From: CAYTYZ01 sp964442385
Lineage (GTDB): Bacteria; Patescibacteriota; Microgenomatia; UBA12405
Assembly (NCBI GenBank): GCA_964442385.1
Contig: CAYTYZ010000001.1
Location: forward strand, 102,340-166,339
Direction: 5' to 3'
DNA length: 64,000 nt
Below the pieces are notes generated by a model. It did not search any database. It was not told the DNA's origin and saw only the letters and a program-made list of their open reading frames with translations. Both the position numbers and the translations under genes were made by a program. Numbering within the stretch: position 1 is the stretch's first letter; each line of letters opens with the position of its first letter. This document shows, in pieces, positions 47,953 to 57,471 of the stretch.

Positions 47953-49164
47953 ATGTCCGCACCTGCCCAGAAACAAGTTTTATTAGTACCCCTAGTTGGG
48001 ATCCTGATTACCTTTTCTACTATTTTAGTAATGCTTTATGCCCAAGGCTATCGTATAAACTTTAATCGCAAAGATCCCCAAGAGAATCTTATCAAAACCA
48101 CTGGCCTAATTGCCGCCACCAGCCAACCCAAATCAGCCGCTATTTACCTAGATGGCAAGTTAGCTAGCACTACTGACGCCACCCTAACCGTAGACCCAGG
48201 ACCACACCAAATCAGAGTTGCCAAGGACGGCTACTTGCCCTGGCAAAAAGACTACCAATCCAAAGCCGAAGTGGTTTTTACCACCAATGCCACTCTCTTT
48301 AAGTCCGTACCCGACTTACAACCTCTTACCCTATCTGGTGCCATCAACCCAGCCCTCAGTCCAGATGGTTCTATTATTGTTTACGCTGTCGACTCTGCCA
48401 GCCAAACCTCGGGCAATGGACTTTACCTTTACGAGACTAGCCAAAGTCTAAGTTTGATCAAATCCAACCCCAAGCAAATCACCCCCAACCTCCCTGGCTT
48501 CGACTGGTCCAAAGCTATCTATGTAATCTCTCCAGACAACAAAGAACTCATTGCCTATTTTGGTACCAATACCTATCTGCTAGACCTTAGCCAAAACTTT
48601 ACCAACAAGTCAATTGTAGATATTAGTACCGACTCTAACCTATCCAAAACTAAAACAAACTGGAATAAACTAGATCAAGAAATCTTGGCTAACAAATTGC
48701 GCAAATTGCCCAAAGATTTGCAGTCCATTGTAGCCACCGACTCGGCTAAAAGCCTTGTCTTTAATTCTGATAATGACAAAGTTTTATATATGGTAGAAAA
48801 AGAAATCAAGCTACCAGAAAATATTCTTCCTCCTATGCCAGCCAAGTCCACCCAGGCCCAAGCCCGGGATCTTAAGCCCGGCTATTTTTATGTCTATGAT
48901 TTAGTAGACGACACCAACTTTGTTATCACTTCCCTATCCCAAACCAAAAACATCTCCTGGATTCCAGAAACCAGCTTTCTAGCCTACATCCAAGACAATA
49001 CTGTTTATGTGGTCGATTATGATGCCACCAATAGGCAAAAAATCTATGCTGGCCAGTTTAAAAGCAATACCCTAGGCTTTTTTCCCGACGGTAAAAAAAT
49101 TATCCTCTCCCTTTCCCCTTATCCCACAGCCCCAGAAAACCTATACAGCATCACCATCCGCTGA
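47953..49164 (+). CDS. membrane-anchored PEGA-domain protein with beta-propeller-like region
   Basis: 403 residues. An N-terminal helix (about 10-30) is followed by a PEGA domain: PKSAAIYLDGKLASTTDATL, then PGPHQIRVAKDGYLPWQKDY. The remainder has TolB/WD40-like strands (INPALSPDGSIIVYAVDSAS, FDWSKAIYVISPDNKELIAY, LGFFPDGKKIILSLSPYPTA). Such proteins are surface-exposed scaffolds of unknown role. It is 11 bases upstream of the HAD gene. Confidence 0.8.
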   Translation: MSAPAQKQVLLVPLVGILITFSTILVMLYAQGYRINFNRKDPQENLIKTTGLIAATSQPKSAAIYLDGKLASTTDATLTVDPGPHQIRVAKDGYLPWQKDYQSKAEVVFTTNATLFKSVPDLQPLTLSGAINPALSPDGSIIVYAVDSASQTSGNGLYLYETSQSLSLIKSNPKQITPNLPGFDWSKAIYVISPDNKELIAYFGTNTYLLDLSQNFTNKSIVDISTDSNLSKTKTNWNKLDQEILANKLRKLPKDLQSIVATDSAKSLVFNSDNDKVLYMVEKEIKLPENILPPMPAKSTQAQARDLKPGYFYVYDLVDDTNFVITSLSQTKNISWIPETSFLAYIQDNTVYVVDYDATNRQKIYAGQFKSNTLGFFPDGKKIILSLSPYPTAPENLYSITIR

Positions 49165-49175
49165 TAAAATAGTAA

Positions 49176-49925
49176 ATGGCCTATAAACTCATTGCTTTTG
49201 ACCTGGATGGCACCTTGGCCGTAAGTAAATCCCCACTTGACCCCGAAATGAGTTCACTTTTGGCCAAATTAATTGGAAAATACAAGGTAGCTATCATTTC
49301 CGGTGGTGATTTTCCCCAATTCCAAAAACAAATCCTTAACCAACTCCCAGCTTCCACCACCTTTCAGAATCTCTACTTGTTGCCGACCTCTGGGGGCAAA
49401 ATGTATAGCTTTGATGGACAGGTCTGGAACAAGCTTTATTCTCAAGATATTCCTGAATCTCTCCGTCATGAAATAGTCAAAATAGTATATCAAACTATAC
49501 ATCAAGTTAACTTTATACCTCATGAAACTTGGGGTCCGCAGGTTGAGGATAGGCAAACTGAAATAACTTTTTCTGCCTTAGGTCAACAAGCTCCACCTGA
49601 GGCTAAACTAGCCTGGGACCCAGATGTAAGCAAGCGCCTTAAACTCGTTGAACTACTCCAGCCACTTCTACCTGAAGTTCAGGTAAGTGCTGGTGGTGCG
49701 TCTAGCGTAGACATTGTCCAACCAGGTATTGATAAAGGTTTCGGAATCAAAAAAATAATGGAACATACCGGACTATCTAATAAAGAAATCCTATTTATTG
49801 GAGATAAACTCACACCTAATGGCAATGACTATCCTGTTATTTCAACCGGAGTAGATACCATACAAGTAGAAAGTCTAGAAAGAACTAGAGAAGAAATTAA
49901 ATTCTTATTGGCAAACCCTGTTTAA
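49176..49925 (+). CDS. HAD-IIB phosphatase, phosphomannomutase-like
   Basis: 249 residues. Motif I is LIAFDLDGTLAVSKSPL with both catalytic aspartates. Motif II is VAIISGGDFPQF. The cap carries WGPQVEDRQTEITFSALGQQ, which resembles the substrate-binding cap of eukaryotic-type phosphomannomutases (R-x-x-x-I-x-x-S-x-x-G). Motif IV is EILFIGDKLTPNGNDYPV. It could be a sugar phosphatase or phosphomannomutase supplying glycan precursors. Confidence 0.8.
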   Translation: MAYKLIAFDLDGTLAVSKSPLDPEMSSLLAKLIGKYKVAIISGGDFPQFQKQILNQLPASTTFQNLYLLPTSGGKMYSFDGQVWNKLYSQDIPESLRHEIVKIVYQTIHQVNFIPHETWGPQVEDRQTEITFSALGQQAPPEAKLAWDPDVSKRLKLVELLQPLLPEVQVSAGGASSVDIVQPGIDKGFGIKKIMEHTGLSNKEILFIGDKLTPNGNDYPVISTGVDTIQVESLERTREEIKFLLANPV

Positions 49926-50309
49926 GATTTCCTTAGATTGTGCATCCAGAACTTTTAGATCCTCATTGGTGCTACCTGCAGTTTCAAACAGCGAGTTAAT
50001 TAAATCTTGAGCATTCTGCGAAGATATACAATTTGGACCACTTACTTCATCACTAACTCCCAAAACAGCTCTTTGTTGTTCTTGAGCCAGTTTTGCTTGA
50101 GCAACAGTATTTGACTGACGATTCAAATTTGCAAGTCGAAGAGCTTTGTATTCTGAAACCTTTGCCATAGTATCATACTCCATTTCAGAATCTGCTAAAT
50201 CTACCCCCGCTTGGTAAAATCTCAAGGGAACCATTACAGCCAGTGCCACCACCAGTGACAATATTAAGGTTCTAGTATTGGCAGCATTTTCGCTCAATTG
50301 ATTTCTCAT
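49905..50309 (-). CDS. small membrane-anchored protein, 134 aa
   Basis: One N-terminal helix (about residues 13-33, TLILSLVVALAVMVPLRFYQ), then a helical extracytoplasmic region with KVSEYKALRLANLNRQSNTV. Two cysteines (PNCISSQ and NRVCQ at the end) may form a disulphide. The 3' end overlaps the HAD gene by 21 bases on the other strand. Family unknown. Confidence 0.65.
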   Translation of the reverse strand: MRNQLSENAANTRTLILSLVVALAVMVPLRFYQAGVDLADSEMEYDTMAKVSEYKALRLANLNRQSNTVAQAKLAQEQQRAVLGVSDEVSGPNCISSQNAQDLINSLFETAGSTNEDLKVLDAQSKEILNRVCQ

Positions 50310-50435
50310 ATACTTCAGACTAAAGAAAAATCTTCGTCAAGTCAAGTATATAATGAGCATAGGCAGACTTACTGAATTAGTACGACTTTGAAGAAACTAA
50401 TTCAGGTAAACAAGGCGTACTCTAAAAGGCTAAAG

Positions 50436-50508
50436 CAGGGGTTAGTGTAATTGGTAACACGCTGGTTTCGGGTACCAGTGACTGCGAGTTCGAATCTCGC
50501 ACCTCTGA
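50436..50508 (+). tRNA. tRNA-Pro (CGG)
   Basis: 73 bases. Acceptor CAGGGGT/ACCTCTG (one G-U), D-arm with GGTAA, anticodon stem CTGGT/ACCAG with loop TTCGGGT giving CGG, T-arm GCGAG-TTCGAAT-CTCGC, discriminator A. G37 and A73 fit tRNA-Pro. CCA is not encoded. Confidence 0.9.
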
Positions 50509-50866
50509 CAAAATAAATCTTCAGAACTATAGCCAATTTCATTACAATCGCCTCTAGGATTGAAGATTACTTTGTGGAGTACAAGAGATAAAGCATAACC
50601 CAAAATATTATTAAAAATGTTACAATAAATGACAGTTTTTTATCTTTAAAATACCGTTTTTTAAAGACAAAAAACAGCTCTTTTATATAACTTCTATAAG
50701 ACATAAGCTGTATATACCCTTTGATATATTAAGGTAACAAATTAGCAGTATTTTAAAATACTGCTAAGCGGACTAAACTTTTAAATTTACTATTCTTTTC
50801 CGGATAATTTATGTTTATTTATAGAAGGCATTATCTCAAATATTAATATTAAAATTAATATTACAA
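50509..50866. other. AT-rich spacer between tRNA genes
   Basis: No gene seen. An AATCTTCA/TGAAGATT inverted repeat shortly after tRNA-Pro could be a processing or termination signal. AT-rich palindromes precede tRNA-Arg. Confidence 0.6.
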
Positions 50867-50938
50867 GTCCAGGTAGTTCAACGGATAGAACGGCTGCCTC
50901 CTAAGCGGCAAATCGGGGTTCAATTCCCCGCCCGGACA
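50867..50938 (+). tRNA. tRNA-Arg (CCT)
   Basis: 72 bases. Acceptor GTCCAGG/CCCGGAC with one A-C mismatch at the fifth pair. Anticodon stem GCTGC/GCGGC with loop CTCCTAA gives CCT. T-arm CGGGG-TTCAATT-CCCCG, discriminator A. CCA is not encoded. Reads AGG. Confidence 0.9.
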
Positions 50939-51543
50939 CCCAAAAATAGTAAATTTAGACAAAATTTTTTATAAAATTTTTCACTTCTTTCCAAAAACAC
51001 TATCATCCCATAGCTTACTGCCAAAACCCATCCAACGAGAAGACAGAGAACACCTATCATTTCTAAAACTTCGATCTAGAAACTATAGTCAAAACTGCAT
51101 ATTGATATGGTATAAATTTATTAACCGCTTTACCTAAGCTCATTTATATTTTATTACCGAGTGATTTACCACTTTACACCGCAAAATTAATTACCGAAAT
51201 AGATATTGTATGATATATAACAAATAGTATCTTTATATACTTATTCTCCGAATTGCTTTTATTAACCTTAATTATCCTCTCGTTGAGTCTTTAACTTTTA
51301 ACCAGTTAGTTATATTTACTAAGCATGTTTAAAAACCTATAGTATAGAATACTAAGGTATCAAATTCTTTGGTTAAAATGCATACCAGTCGCTGTCATTT
51401 TTACAATGCAAAATGGAATTTTACATTGTGCATTACTACCCTACCAATATCTAAGATTATAAATCTATCACTTTTTTTATAGGTAATTTACCATTATTTA
51501 AAAATATCTCTTTCCTTAGCAAAATAATATTTGACTGCTAAAC
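50939..51543. other. AT-rich intergenic region
   Basis: About 600 bases with no open frame, recognisable RNA or clear repeat. It is noticeably more AT-rich than the coding regions. A GCATTTTAACC/TTTTACAATGC-like area near 51370-51410 and ATTTTACATTGTGCATT are weak inverted repeats. Confidence 0.6.
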
Positions 51544-52785
51544 TTATTTTTTGGCTAATAAAATTGAGCTCAAATTCTCTGTTTTAAGCTTGTCATCGCA
51601 GTATTTTACTATTTGGTCCATATTTACGGCTTTGTATTTCACTATCTCTTGATCTAAATCTGGAACCTCGTTGTCCAATAGCAATCCATGACCTATAAAA
51701 TCAGACCAAAATGATACCTTATCCATTTGGTGCAATGTATTCCCCACTAAATAGTCTTTCGTTCGTTCTAGGGCCTCTGGTGTGATCCACCTGCTCAGAT
51801 TTCCAATTTCTTGTTTACATCTGTCCAACACTTCCCCCGCTTTACTACTTTTTACACCTGCTTGCACTCCACCTATCCCAAAACCTGATAGTTGCTCTGA
51901 AATTGACTGCACATAGTAGGCTACCCCTAATTCTTCTCTGAGTAGCGACACTAATCTGGATGAAAAGTTTCCTGCCAGCAGTATGTCTATTATTCTAGCT
52001 ATGTACCTTTCTTCCGAACTCCGAGATACACCTGGGAAACCAACACACAAGTGGGCTTGCTCCAAATCCTTTTCCATTTTAAAGTCAGCCACCACAGGTT
52101 TTGTTTCCAATTTTGGCAAACTTAAAACACTTTTTCCCAAACTTAACCAGTTTCTGCTGAATTTTTGCAGCATATTCTCTATATTTTCAATTTTCTTAAA
52201 GTCCACTACTACCAAACCAATACATCTTTTAGCATCAAAATAGCTTTTTCTAAACTCATGCATAGTCGCGCTATCAATTTCAGCCAGACTTTCCCTGCTA
52301 CCAATAATATTCCAACAACCCACCTCGCCTGAACTCAATACCTTTTGCATAAATTCTGAGGCTAAACCCATGGCTGGATTATCTTGGTACATGGCAATTT
52401 CTTCTTCAATCACGCCCCTCTCTTTTTCTAACTCTTCTTTTAAAAATAAAGGCTGCAATAAAATATCAGATAGAATTTCGCTAGCCCAGGATAACTGACT
52501 AGGTAGACACTTGATAAAATAGCTAGTAGACTCTAGTCCCGTACCAGCGTTATAGCTTACTCCAGCACTGTCTAGCTCCTTCATTAAATCACTAGACTTG
52601 GGATGACCTTGGCTACCCTTAAAAGCCATATGCTCCAAAAAATGCGACATTCCAAACTCCTTTTTCAATTCATACATAGAGCCAATTTGGACAAACACCT
52701 CCATTACAGCTGAAAATCTACCCGGAGCGTCCACGGCCACCAACCTCATTCCATTATCTAAGGTTAATTCCTTTATATTTTGCAT
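51544..52785 (-). CDS. M16-family zinc peptidase (pitrilysin/processing-peptidase type)
   Basis: 413 residues. The inverted zinc motif HxxEH is in MSHFLEHMAFKGSQGHPKS (His48, Glu51, His52), with the third ligand Glu in GVIEEEIAMYQDNPAMG about 75 residues later. The C-terminal half has the second M16 domain (LAQAHLCVGFPGVSRSSEER-like region and VAYYVQSISEQLSGFG). No signal peptide, so cytosolic. Ends 11 bases after the leuS stop on the same strand, so it is probably co-transcribed with leuS. Confidence 0.9.
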   Translation of the reverse strand: MQNIKELTLDNGMRLVAVDAPGRFSAVMEVFVQIGSMYELKKEFGMSHFLEHMAFKGSQGHPKSSDLMKELDSAGVSYNAGTGLESTSYFIKCLPSQLSWASEILSDILLQPLFLKEELEKERGVIEEEIAMYQDNPAMGLASEFMQKVLSSGEVGCWNIIGSRESLAEIDSATMHEFRKSYFDAKRCIGLVVVDFKKIENIENMLQKFSRNWLSLGKSVLSLPKLETKPVVADFKMEKDLEQAHLCVGFPGVSRSSEERYIARIIDILLAGNFSSRLVSLLREELGVAYYVQSISEQLSGFGIGGVQAGVKSSKAGEVLDRCKQEIGNLSRWITPEALERTKDYLVGNTLHQMDKVSFWSDFIGHGLLLDNEVPDLDQEIVKYKAVNMDQIVKYCDDKLKTENLSSILLAKK

Positions 52786-52795
52786 TTACTAGGGA

Positions 52796-55288
52796 TTATA
52801 CCACCAGATTTAGCATTTTCCCTTTTACATATACTATCTTTTTTATACTTTTGAGCTCAAAATCTTTACTAATCTTGGCTAGTTTCATGGCTTTAGCCAC
52901 CACCATCTCTTGGCTATCAGCCTCCTCAACTGCTAATTCCAGTTGGTCTCTCACTTTTCCATTAATACAAACTGGCACATTGATAGTATCAGATACAATC
53001 AAACTACTATTATAATCTGGAAATAATTGCTCATGCACGCTATCTTTCTGACCTAATTGCTTCCATAGTTCCTCAGCTGTAAAAGGTGCATAGGGAGCCA
53101 AAAGAATTACTAGCTTTTTTGCAGATTCCAGATCTACTGATCCACTATTCGACTCATTCACTGAATTTACAAACTCCATTAGTTTGGCTATCGGTGTATT
53201 AAATTTACATTGACCCAAGTCTCGAGTTATGTCACGAATGGTTTTATGCAAAATAGACTGTAGGGGCGAGGTTTCCTCGCCCCTTATTGGGTCGGAAGAC
53301 CCGACCCCTACCCTTTCTATCATCCTTTTAAACTTCTCTAAAAATCTTTTTACCCCAGCCACTGTGTTGGGATTCCAAGGCATGGTGGCATCAAATGGCC
53401 CCATGAACATCATACTCATCCTTATTACATCCGAACCAAACTCTTCACATAGTGGAATTGGATCCACCGTGTTACCTTTACTCTTGCTCATCCTGCGACC
53501 ATCCGGTGCCAAGATCACCCCATGAGACACTCTTCTAAAATATGGTTCTGGGGTTGGCACCATGCCCAGGTCATATAAAAACTGGTAGATAAACCGTGAG
53601 TACAATAGATGCAGAGTGTTATGTTCATCCCCTCCAATATATACATCTACGGGCATCCAATACTTTATTTTGTCGGCATTTTTTACAAACACATTAGATT
53701 TATCCGCCGTAGCGATAGCGGAGGCAGACCACACATCTTTCATCAAGTAGCCCAAAAAATACCAATCACTACCCGCCCAGTTTGGCATGGTATCTGTATC
53801 CCGTTCTCCATCTTTGTACTTTACAAAACTATCTATTTTTGACAAAGGACTTTTACCATCATCAGTTGGCTCATAAGCTTCCACCTCTGGCAAAACCACT
53901 GGTAGTTCGCTTTCAGGTACCGGCTGCCATCCGCCATCTATTTCTCTCCACATCGGCACCGGTTCCCCCCAGTAATGCTGCCTCGAAAATATCCAATCTC
54001 GCAAATGAAAAGTGGTATGCTCTTCTCCCACCCCCCTGTCCACCAACCACTTAATAATTGTCTTTTTGGCTTCAGCTGTTTTCTGCCCATCGAATAATTC
54101 TGAGTTCACACTCACCCCCTCATCTTCAAAAGCCATTTGTAGAGACACGGTTTCTTGTAGGGGCGAGGTTTCCTCGCCCTGTGTTCCAAGCGGCTTAACC
54201 ACCTGCAATTTTTCCAGCCCATACTTTTTAGCAAAATCATAGTCCCTCTGGTCGTGTGCTGGCACCAACATAATCGCCCCTGTCCCAAAACTATTTAAAA
54301 CATAATCTGCAACCCACACCGGCACCTTTTTTCCATTTACTGGGTTCTCAACATACAGTCCTGTAAACACCCCACTCTTGTCTTTATTTAAATCCGTCCT
54401 CTCTAGATCCGACTTATTCTTCACCGACTCCACATATTTCTTGACCTCCTGAATTGTCGCAGAATCAATTTTCAGCCCGGAAGCCTCCCGAAGGGGCTGC
54501 GAGGACTGCAAAATTTGATTCAAGACAATTGGGTGTTCCGGCGCTACCACCAAAGCACTTACTCCATATATCGTATCTGGCCTGGTGGTAAATACTTCTA
54601 TGTCGCCAAATCGTATTTTCGCCCCCGATTTTTTTCCAATCCAGTTAATCTGGCTGGACTTAACCTTTTCAATAAAATCTGTGTGTTCTAGTCCCTCTGC
54701 CAGCCTATCAGCATACTGGGTAATCTTTACCACCCACTGTTCTATATCTCGCTTTTCTACCTCGCTTCCACAGCGTTCACACTTGCCATCCACCACCTCT
54801 TCATTGGCCAGTCCTATTTTACAACTAGGGCACCAATTAATCGGCATCTTTTGCTTTTCTGCCAGTCCCTTTTCCCACAACTTGATAAATATCCACTGAG
54901 TCCATTTATAAAACTGGGGATCGGTAGTAGCCAGCTCTCGCTCCCACTCAAACGACATGCCCAAAAGGTCCATTTGCTCTTTAAATTTAGCTGTAAACTC
55001 TCTTGTAATCTCTTGAGGTTTCCGTTTAGATTTAATAGCAAAGTTTTCTGTAGGTAGACCAAAAGCATCCCAGCCCATCGGAAACAATACATTGTAACCC
55101 ATGGCCCTACAAAATCTTGCGTACACATCTGCCGCCGTAAAGGAAAAAGCATGACCAATATGGAGGCCTGTTCCTGATGGATAAGGAAACTCTACCAAGA
55201 CATACTTTTTGCCCTTGGTTTTTCTCCCCTTGGCCTGCTCAAACTCCCCGTCCGAATCGTATGACTTATAAATTTTACTGTAGTCCAT
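52796..55288 (-). CDS. leuS: leucyl-tRNA synthetase with two in-frame palindromic insertions
   Basis: 830 residues, class I synthetase. HIGH motif in FPYPSGTGLHIGHAFSF (residues 43-46), zinc-type CPSCKIGLANEEV...CERCG insertion, CP1 editing domain with FTTRPDTIYGVSALVVAPEH, and the KMSKS loop as RMSKSKGN near residue 597. The anticodon-binding and C-terminal domains are present. Unusual are two copies of GEETSPLQ, near residues 372 and 667, encoded by a palindromic repeat also found in the giant surface protein gene. The frame is preserved, so the enzyme should be functional. Confidence 0.96.
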   Translation of the reverse strand: MDYSKIYKSYDSDGEFEQAKGRKTKGKKYVLVEFPYPSGTGLHIGHAFSFTAADVYARFCRAMGYNVLFPMGWDAFGLPTENFAIKSKRKPQEITREFTAKFKEQMDLLGMSFEWERELATTDPQFYKWTQWIFIKLWEKGLAEKQKMPINWCPSCKIGLANEEVVDGKCERCGSEVEKRDIEQWVVKITQYADRLAEGLEHTDFIEKVKSSQINWIGKKSGAKIRFGDIEVFTTRPDTIYGVSALVVAPEHPIVLNQILQSSQPLREASGLKIDSATIQEVKKYVESVKNKSDLERTDLNKDKSGVFTGLYVENPVNGKKVPVWVADYVLNSFGTGAIMLVPAHDQRDYDFAKKYGLEKLQVVKPLGTQGEETSPLQETVSLQMAFEDEGVSVNSELFDGQKTAEAKKTIIKWLVDRGVGEEHTTFHLRDWIFSRQHYWGEPVPMWREIDGGWQPVPESELPVVLPEVEAYEPTDDGKSPLSKIDSFVKYKDGERDTDTMPNWAGSDWYFLGYLMKDVWSASAIATADKSNVFVKNADKIKYWMPVDVYIGGDEHNTLHLLYSRFIYQFLYDLGMVPTPEPYFRRVSHGVILAPDGRRMSKSKGNTVDPIPLCEEFGSDVIRMSMMFMGPFDATMPWNPNTVAGVKRFLEKFKRMIERVGVGSSDPIRGEETSPLQSILHKTIRDITRDLGQCKFNTPIAKLMEFVNSVNESNSGSVDLESAKKLVILLAPYAPFTAEELWKQLGQKDSVHEQLFPDYNSSLIVSDTINVPVCINGKVRDQLELAVEEADSQEMVVAKAMKLAKISKDFELKSIKKIVYVKGKMLNLVV
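53260..53312. repeat. palindromic element inside leuS (long form)
   Basis: GGGGCGAGG-TTTC-CTCGCCCC followed by GGGTCGGAAGACCCGACCC. Translated as VGVGSSDP then RGEETSPLQ near residue 667, in the linker before the anticodon-binding domain. Confidence 0.85.
54157..54180. repeat. palindromic element inside leuS (short form)
   Basis: Only the GGGGCGAGG-TTTC-CTCGCCC half. Translated as GEETSPLQ near residue 372, between conserved LeuS segments. Confidence 0.85.
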
Positions 55289-55344
55289 TTCCGATTATAC
55301 AACGACTTTAAATATTTTACCCACCAGCTGTGGTAAAATTTCTC

Positions 55345-57144
55345 ATGTCAGTATCAGTTTTGGAGAGAGTTTTAAACAAAATAGAAGGCATCCTAGCTCC
55401 ACCTTCGCCCCATTTTGCAACCGTCACTGAAAAAAAAGCTGGTGGAAAGGACAATGAAGATCAAGCCGTGACTGGAGTAACTTTAGATGGGAAACCTTGG
55501 GGGTTAGTAGCTGATGGCATAGGAGGACAAACTACTGGAGAAATTGCATCCAAAATTATAGCCGAAACAGCCAAAAGCTTACTCAATAATCGCCCTGCAC
55601 CACAATCACAAAAAGAAGCGTTAGACCTTGCCGTTAACGTTATCTATCAGGCTCATAGCAAAATTAATGTATATAATGATGCTCAATTTAAAGAGGGGAA
55701 GTTTTCGAATTCTGGTACCACAGTTGTCCTATTCATACCCTATTTCGAGAATAACCAGTGGTATGGCCTCATAGTCAACAAGGGTGACTCAATCGGCTAT
55801 GTTCTTCAACCAGACGGCAGCAATATTCAAACCAAACCCCACCAGCAGAGTTTCGATCGCAACTCCCCAATCACTTCCTATGTTGGCGGCAACGGTTCAT
55901 ACCAAAGCTTAAGAGCTGATTCTATCTATTTCCCACTGGTAGCTGGTACCAAAATAGCCCTCACTTCTGATGGTATCTCTGACAACGTCAATGACGATAA
56001 AATTTTACGCACCTTGGCAGAAAATAAAAACGCTACTAGCGCTGCCAATACATTATTAAAGCAGGCCAAGCAGGGTCCGAAAAACGATGACAGATCAGCC
56101 TGGATACTTATCTGGCCTAATCAGCCCGCTCCTCCCATCAGGCCCGTTTACACGGCCCCAGCCGAGACTCCAAAAGCACCCAAACCTGAACTACCCAAAA
56201 GCCCTCCGGCAACTATACAGGTGCAACCCGCAACAACACCTGCACCAGCTCCTGACTATGGATCCAAGCCTATAGAAGCCGCCATGGCACCTATAAAATT
56301 ACCTGAACCCTTCATAGGTATGTATGTTTATGTTCATGATGAAAAAGTGACTTATATTCTCAGGACACGAGTTGACGGAGGTTATCATGCCCATCGTGCC
56401 GACCAACCAAATGGAAATATATTCCGATTGAGAGACGAAGTTATCCAGAAAGATTTAAAACCTTTTGTTTTTGGAAACACCTGGAAAGAAAAATGCACCA
56501 CTATAAACCAATTTCTCTGGGTCATGAGTCACCTTCCTCAAAATGTAAAAGAAGGTGACAAATCTTTTTCCCCAAAAGATTTAGTCGAGGCTACTCAAAA
56601 AGCCATCCAAGATCAAAATGCTCTTTTACTACCCAGTGCTCACAACATTAGAGAAGTTTTTAGCAAAATAACCGGTATTGGTACAAAGCAAACCATAGAA
56701 ACTATGCCCACTATTAAGCCACCTGAATCATTTGAAGGTATGTACGTGCTTCAAGCTCGCAAAGTATACATTCGTCGCCAAGCATTTTCTGGTGGAGGTT
56801 ATTATGCTCAACTTGCAGAGCAACCTACCGGACAATTTTACAGATTAACTGACGACGATATAAATGCTGACTTAAAAAAAACCTTTCTTTTTGACAGCAC
56901 CTGGGAATCTAGAATTTTTAAAGTAGCAAACGAAGATCCTTCTAAAACCCTAATCAGGTTCCTTTGGGCCATGAGCCATGTAGCTCAAAATATTACAGAG
57001 GGTGACAAATCTTTTTCTCCAAAGGATTTAGTCGAAGCCACCCAAAAAGCCATCGCAGATAAAAATCCCGACTTACTACCCAGTAAATTCAACATCCGAA
57101 AAGTTTTTACCAAAATAACTGGCATCGGTCCTAAGCAACTCTAA
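55345..57144 (+). CDS. PP2C-family protein phosphatase with duplicated C-terminal domain
   Basis: 599 residues from the ATG at 55345; an in-frame GTG lies at 55330. Residues about 10-255 are a PPM/PP2C phosphatase: KDNEDQAVTG, VADGIGGQTTGEIAS and TSDGISDNVND carry the metal-binding aspartates, and KNDDRSAWILI supplies the last. A Pro-rich linker (about 260-310) leads to two tandem copies of a roughly 130-residue domain. Each has PEPFIGMYVYV/PESFEGMYVLQ at the start, FLWVMSH/FLWAMSH, EGDKSFSPKDLVEATQKAI, and ITGIGTKQ/ITGIGPKQ at the end. It would dephosphorylate Ser/Thr; no kinase is in the window. Confidence 0.85.
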   Translation: MSVSVLERVLNKIEGILAPPSPHFATVTEKKAGGKDNEDQAVTGVTLDGKPWGLVADGIGGQTTGEIASKIIAETAKSLLNNRPAPQSQKEALDLAVNVIYQAHSKINVYNDAQFKEGKFSNSGTTVVLFIPYFENNQWYGLIVNKGDSIGYVLQPDGSNIQTKPHQQSFDRNSPITSYVGGNGSYQSLRADSIYFPLVAGTKIALTSDGISDNVNDDKILRTLAENKNATSAANTLLKQAKQGPKNDDRSAWILIWPNQPAPPIRPVYTAPAETPKAPKPELPKSPPATIQVQPATTPAPAPDYGSKPIEAAMAPIKLPEPFIGMYVYVHDEKVTYILRTRVDGGYHAHRADQPNGNIFRLRDEVIQKDLKPFVFGNTWKEKCTTINQFLWVMSHLPQNVKEGDKSFSPKDLVEATQKAIQDQNALLLPSAHNIREVFSKITGIGTKQTIETMPTIKPPESFEGMYVLQARKVYIRRQAFSGGGYYAQLAEQPTGQFYRLTDDDINADLKKTFLFDSTWESRIFKVANEDPSKTLIRFLWAMSHVAQNITEGDKSFSPKDLVEATQKAIADKNPDLLPSKFNIRKVFTKITGIGPKQL

Positions 57145-57409
57145 AAATACGGTCGCCTTTTAGCCCAGCTTCTCTATGTAACCGACTATCCTCGTCTTCC
57201 AAGCTAAAATCCCAAGTCTCGTTATAACACTGCTCCTCCTTAATTTTATCCAAATTAGCATACCGGCCATATTGATCTTTTGCCTCAGGCTTCTTTCTCA
57301 CCCAAAACCTTTCTCCCTCTCCTTCTCGAAAGCGGTCAACCGCATACTCACGCACAAAATATACCCCACCAACCGAAATTCCAGCTTTTCTTACCACTAT
57401 TTCCTTCAT
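57131..57409 (-). CDS. hypothetical protein, 92 aa
   Basis: Small, charged and soluble, with Arg/Glu-rich VREYAVDRFREGEGERFWVR and ETWDFSLEDEDSRLHREAG. No family recognised. It overlaps the phosphatase gene by 14 bases at convergent 3' ends. Confidence 0.55.
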   Translation of the reverse strand: MKEIVVRKAGISVGGVYFVREYAVDRFREGEGERFWVRKKPEAKDQYGRYANLDKIKEEQCYNETWDFSLEDEDSRLHREAGLKGDRIFRVA

Positions 57410-57428
57410 ACTATATTTTATACCAAAA

Positions 57429-57451
57429 GCCCCCGAAAAAACTTCGGGGGC
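57429..57451 (-). terminator. rho-independent terminator
   Basis: GCCCCCGAA / TTCGGGGGC stem with T-rich flank on the minus strand, just after the stop of the 231-residue protein. Confidence 0.85.
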
Positions 57452-57471
57452 AAATCAGACTAAAAACCTTT

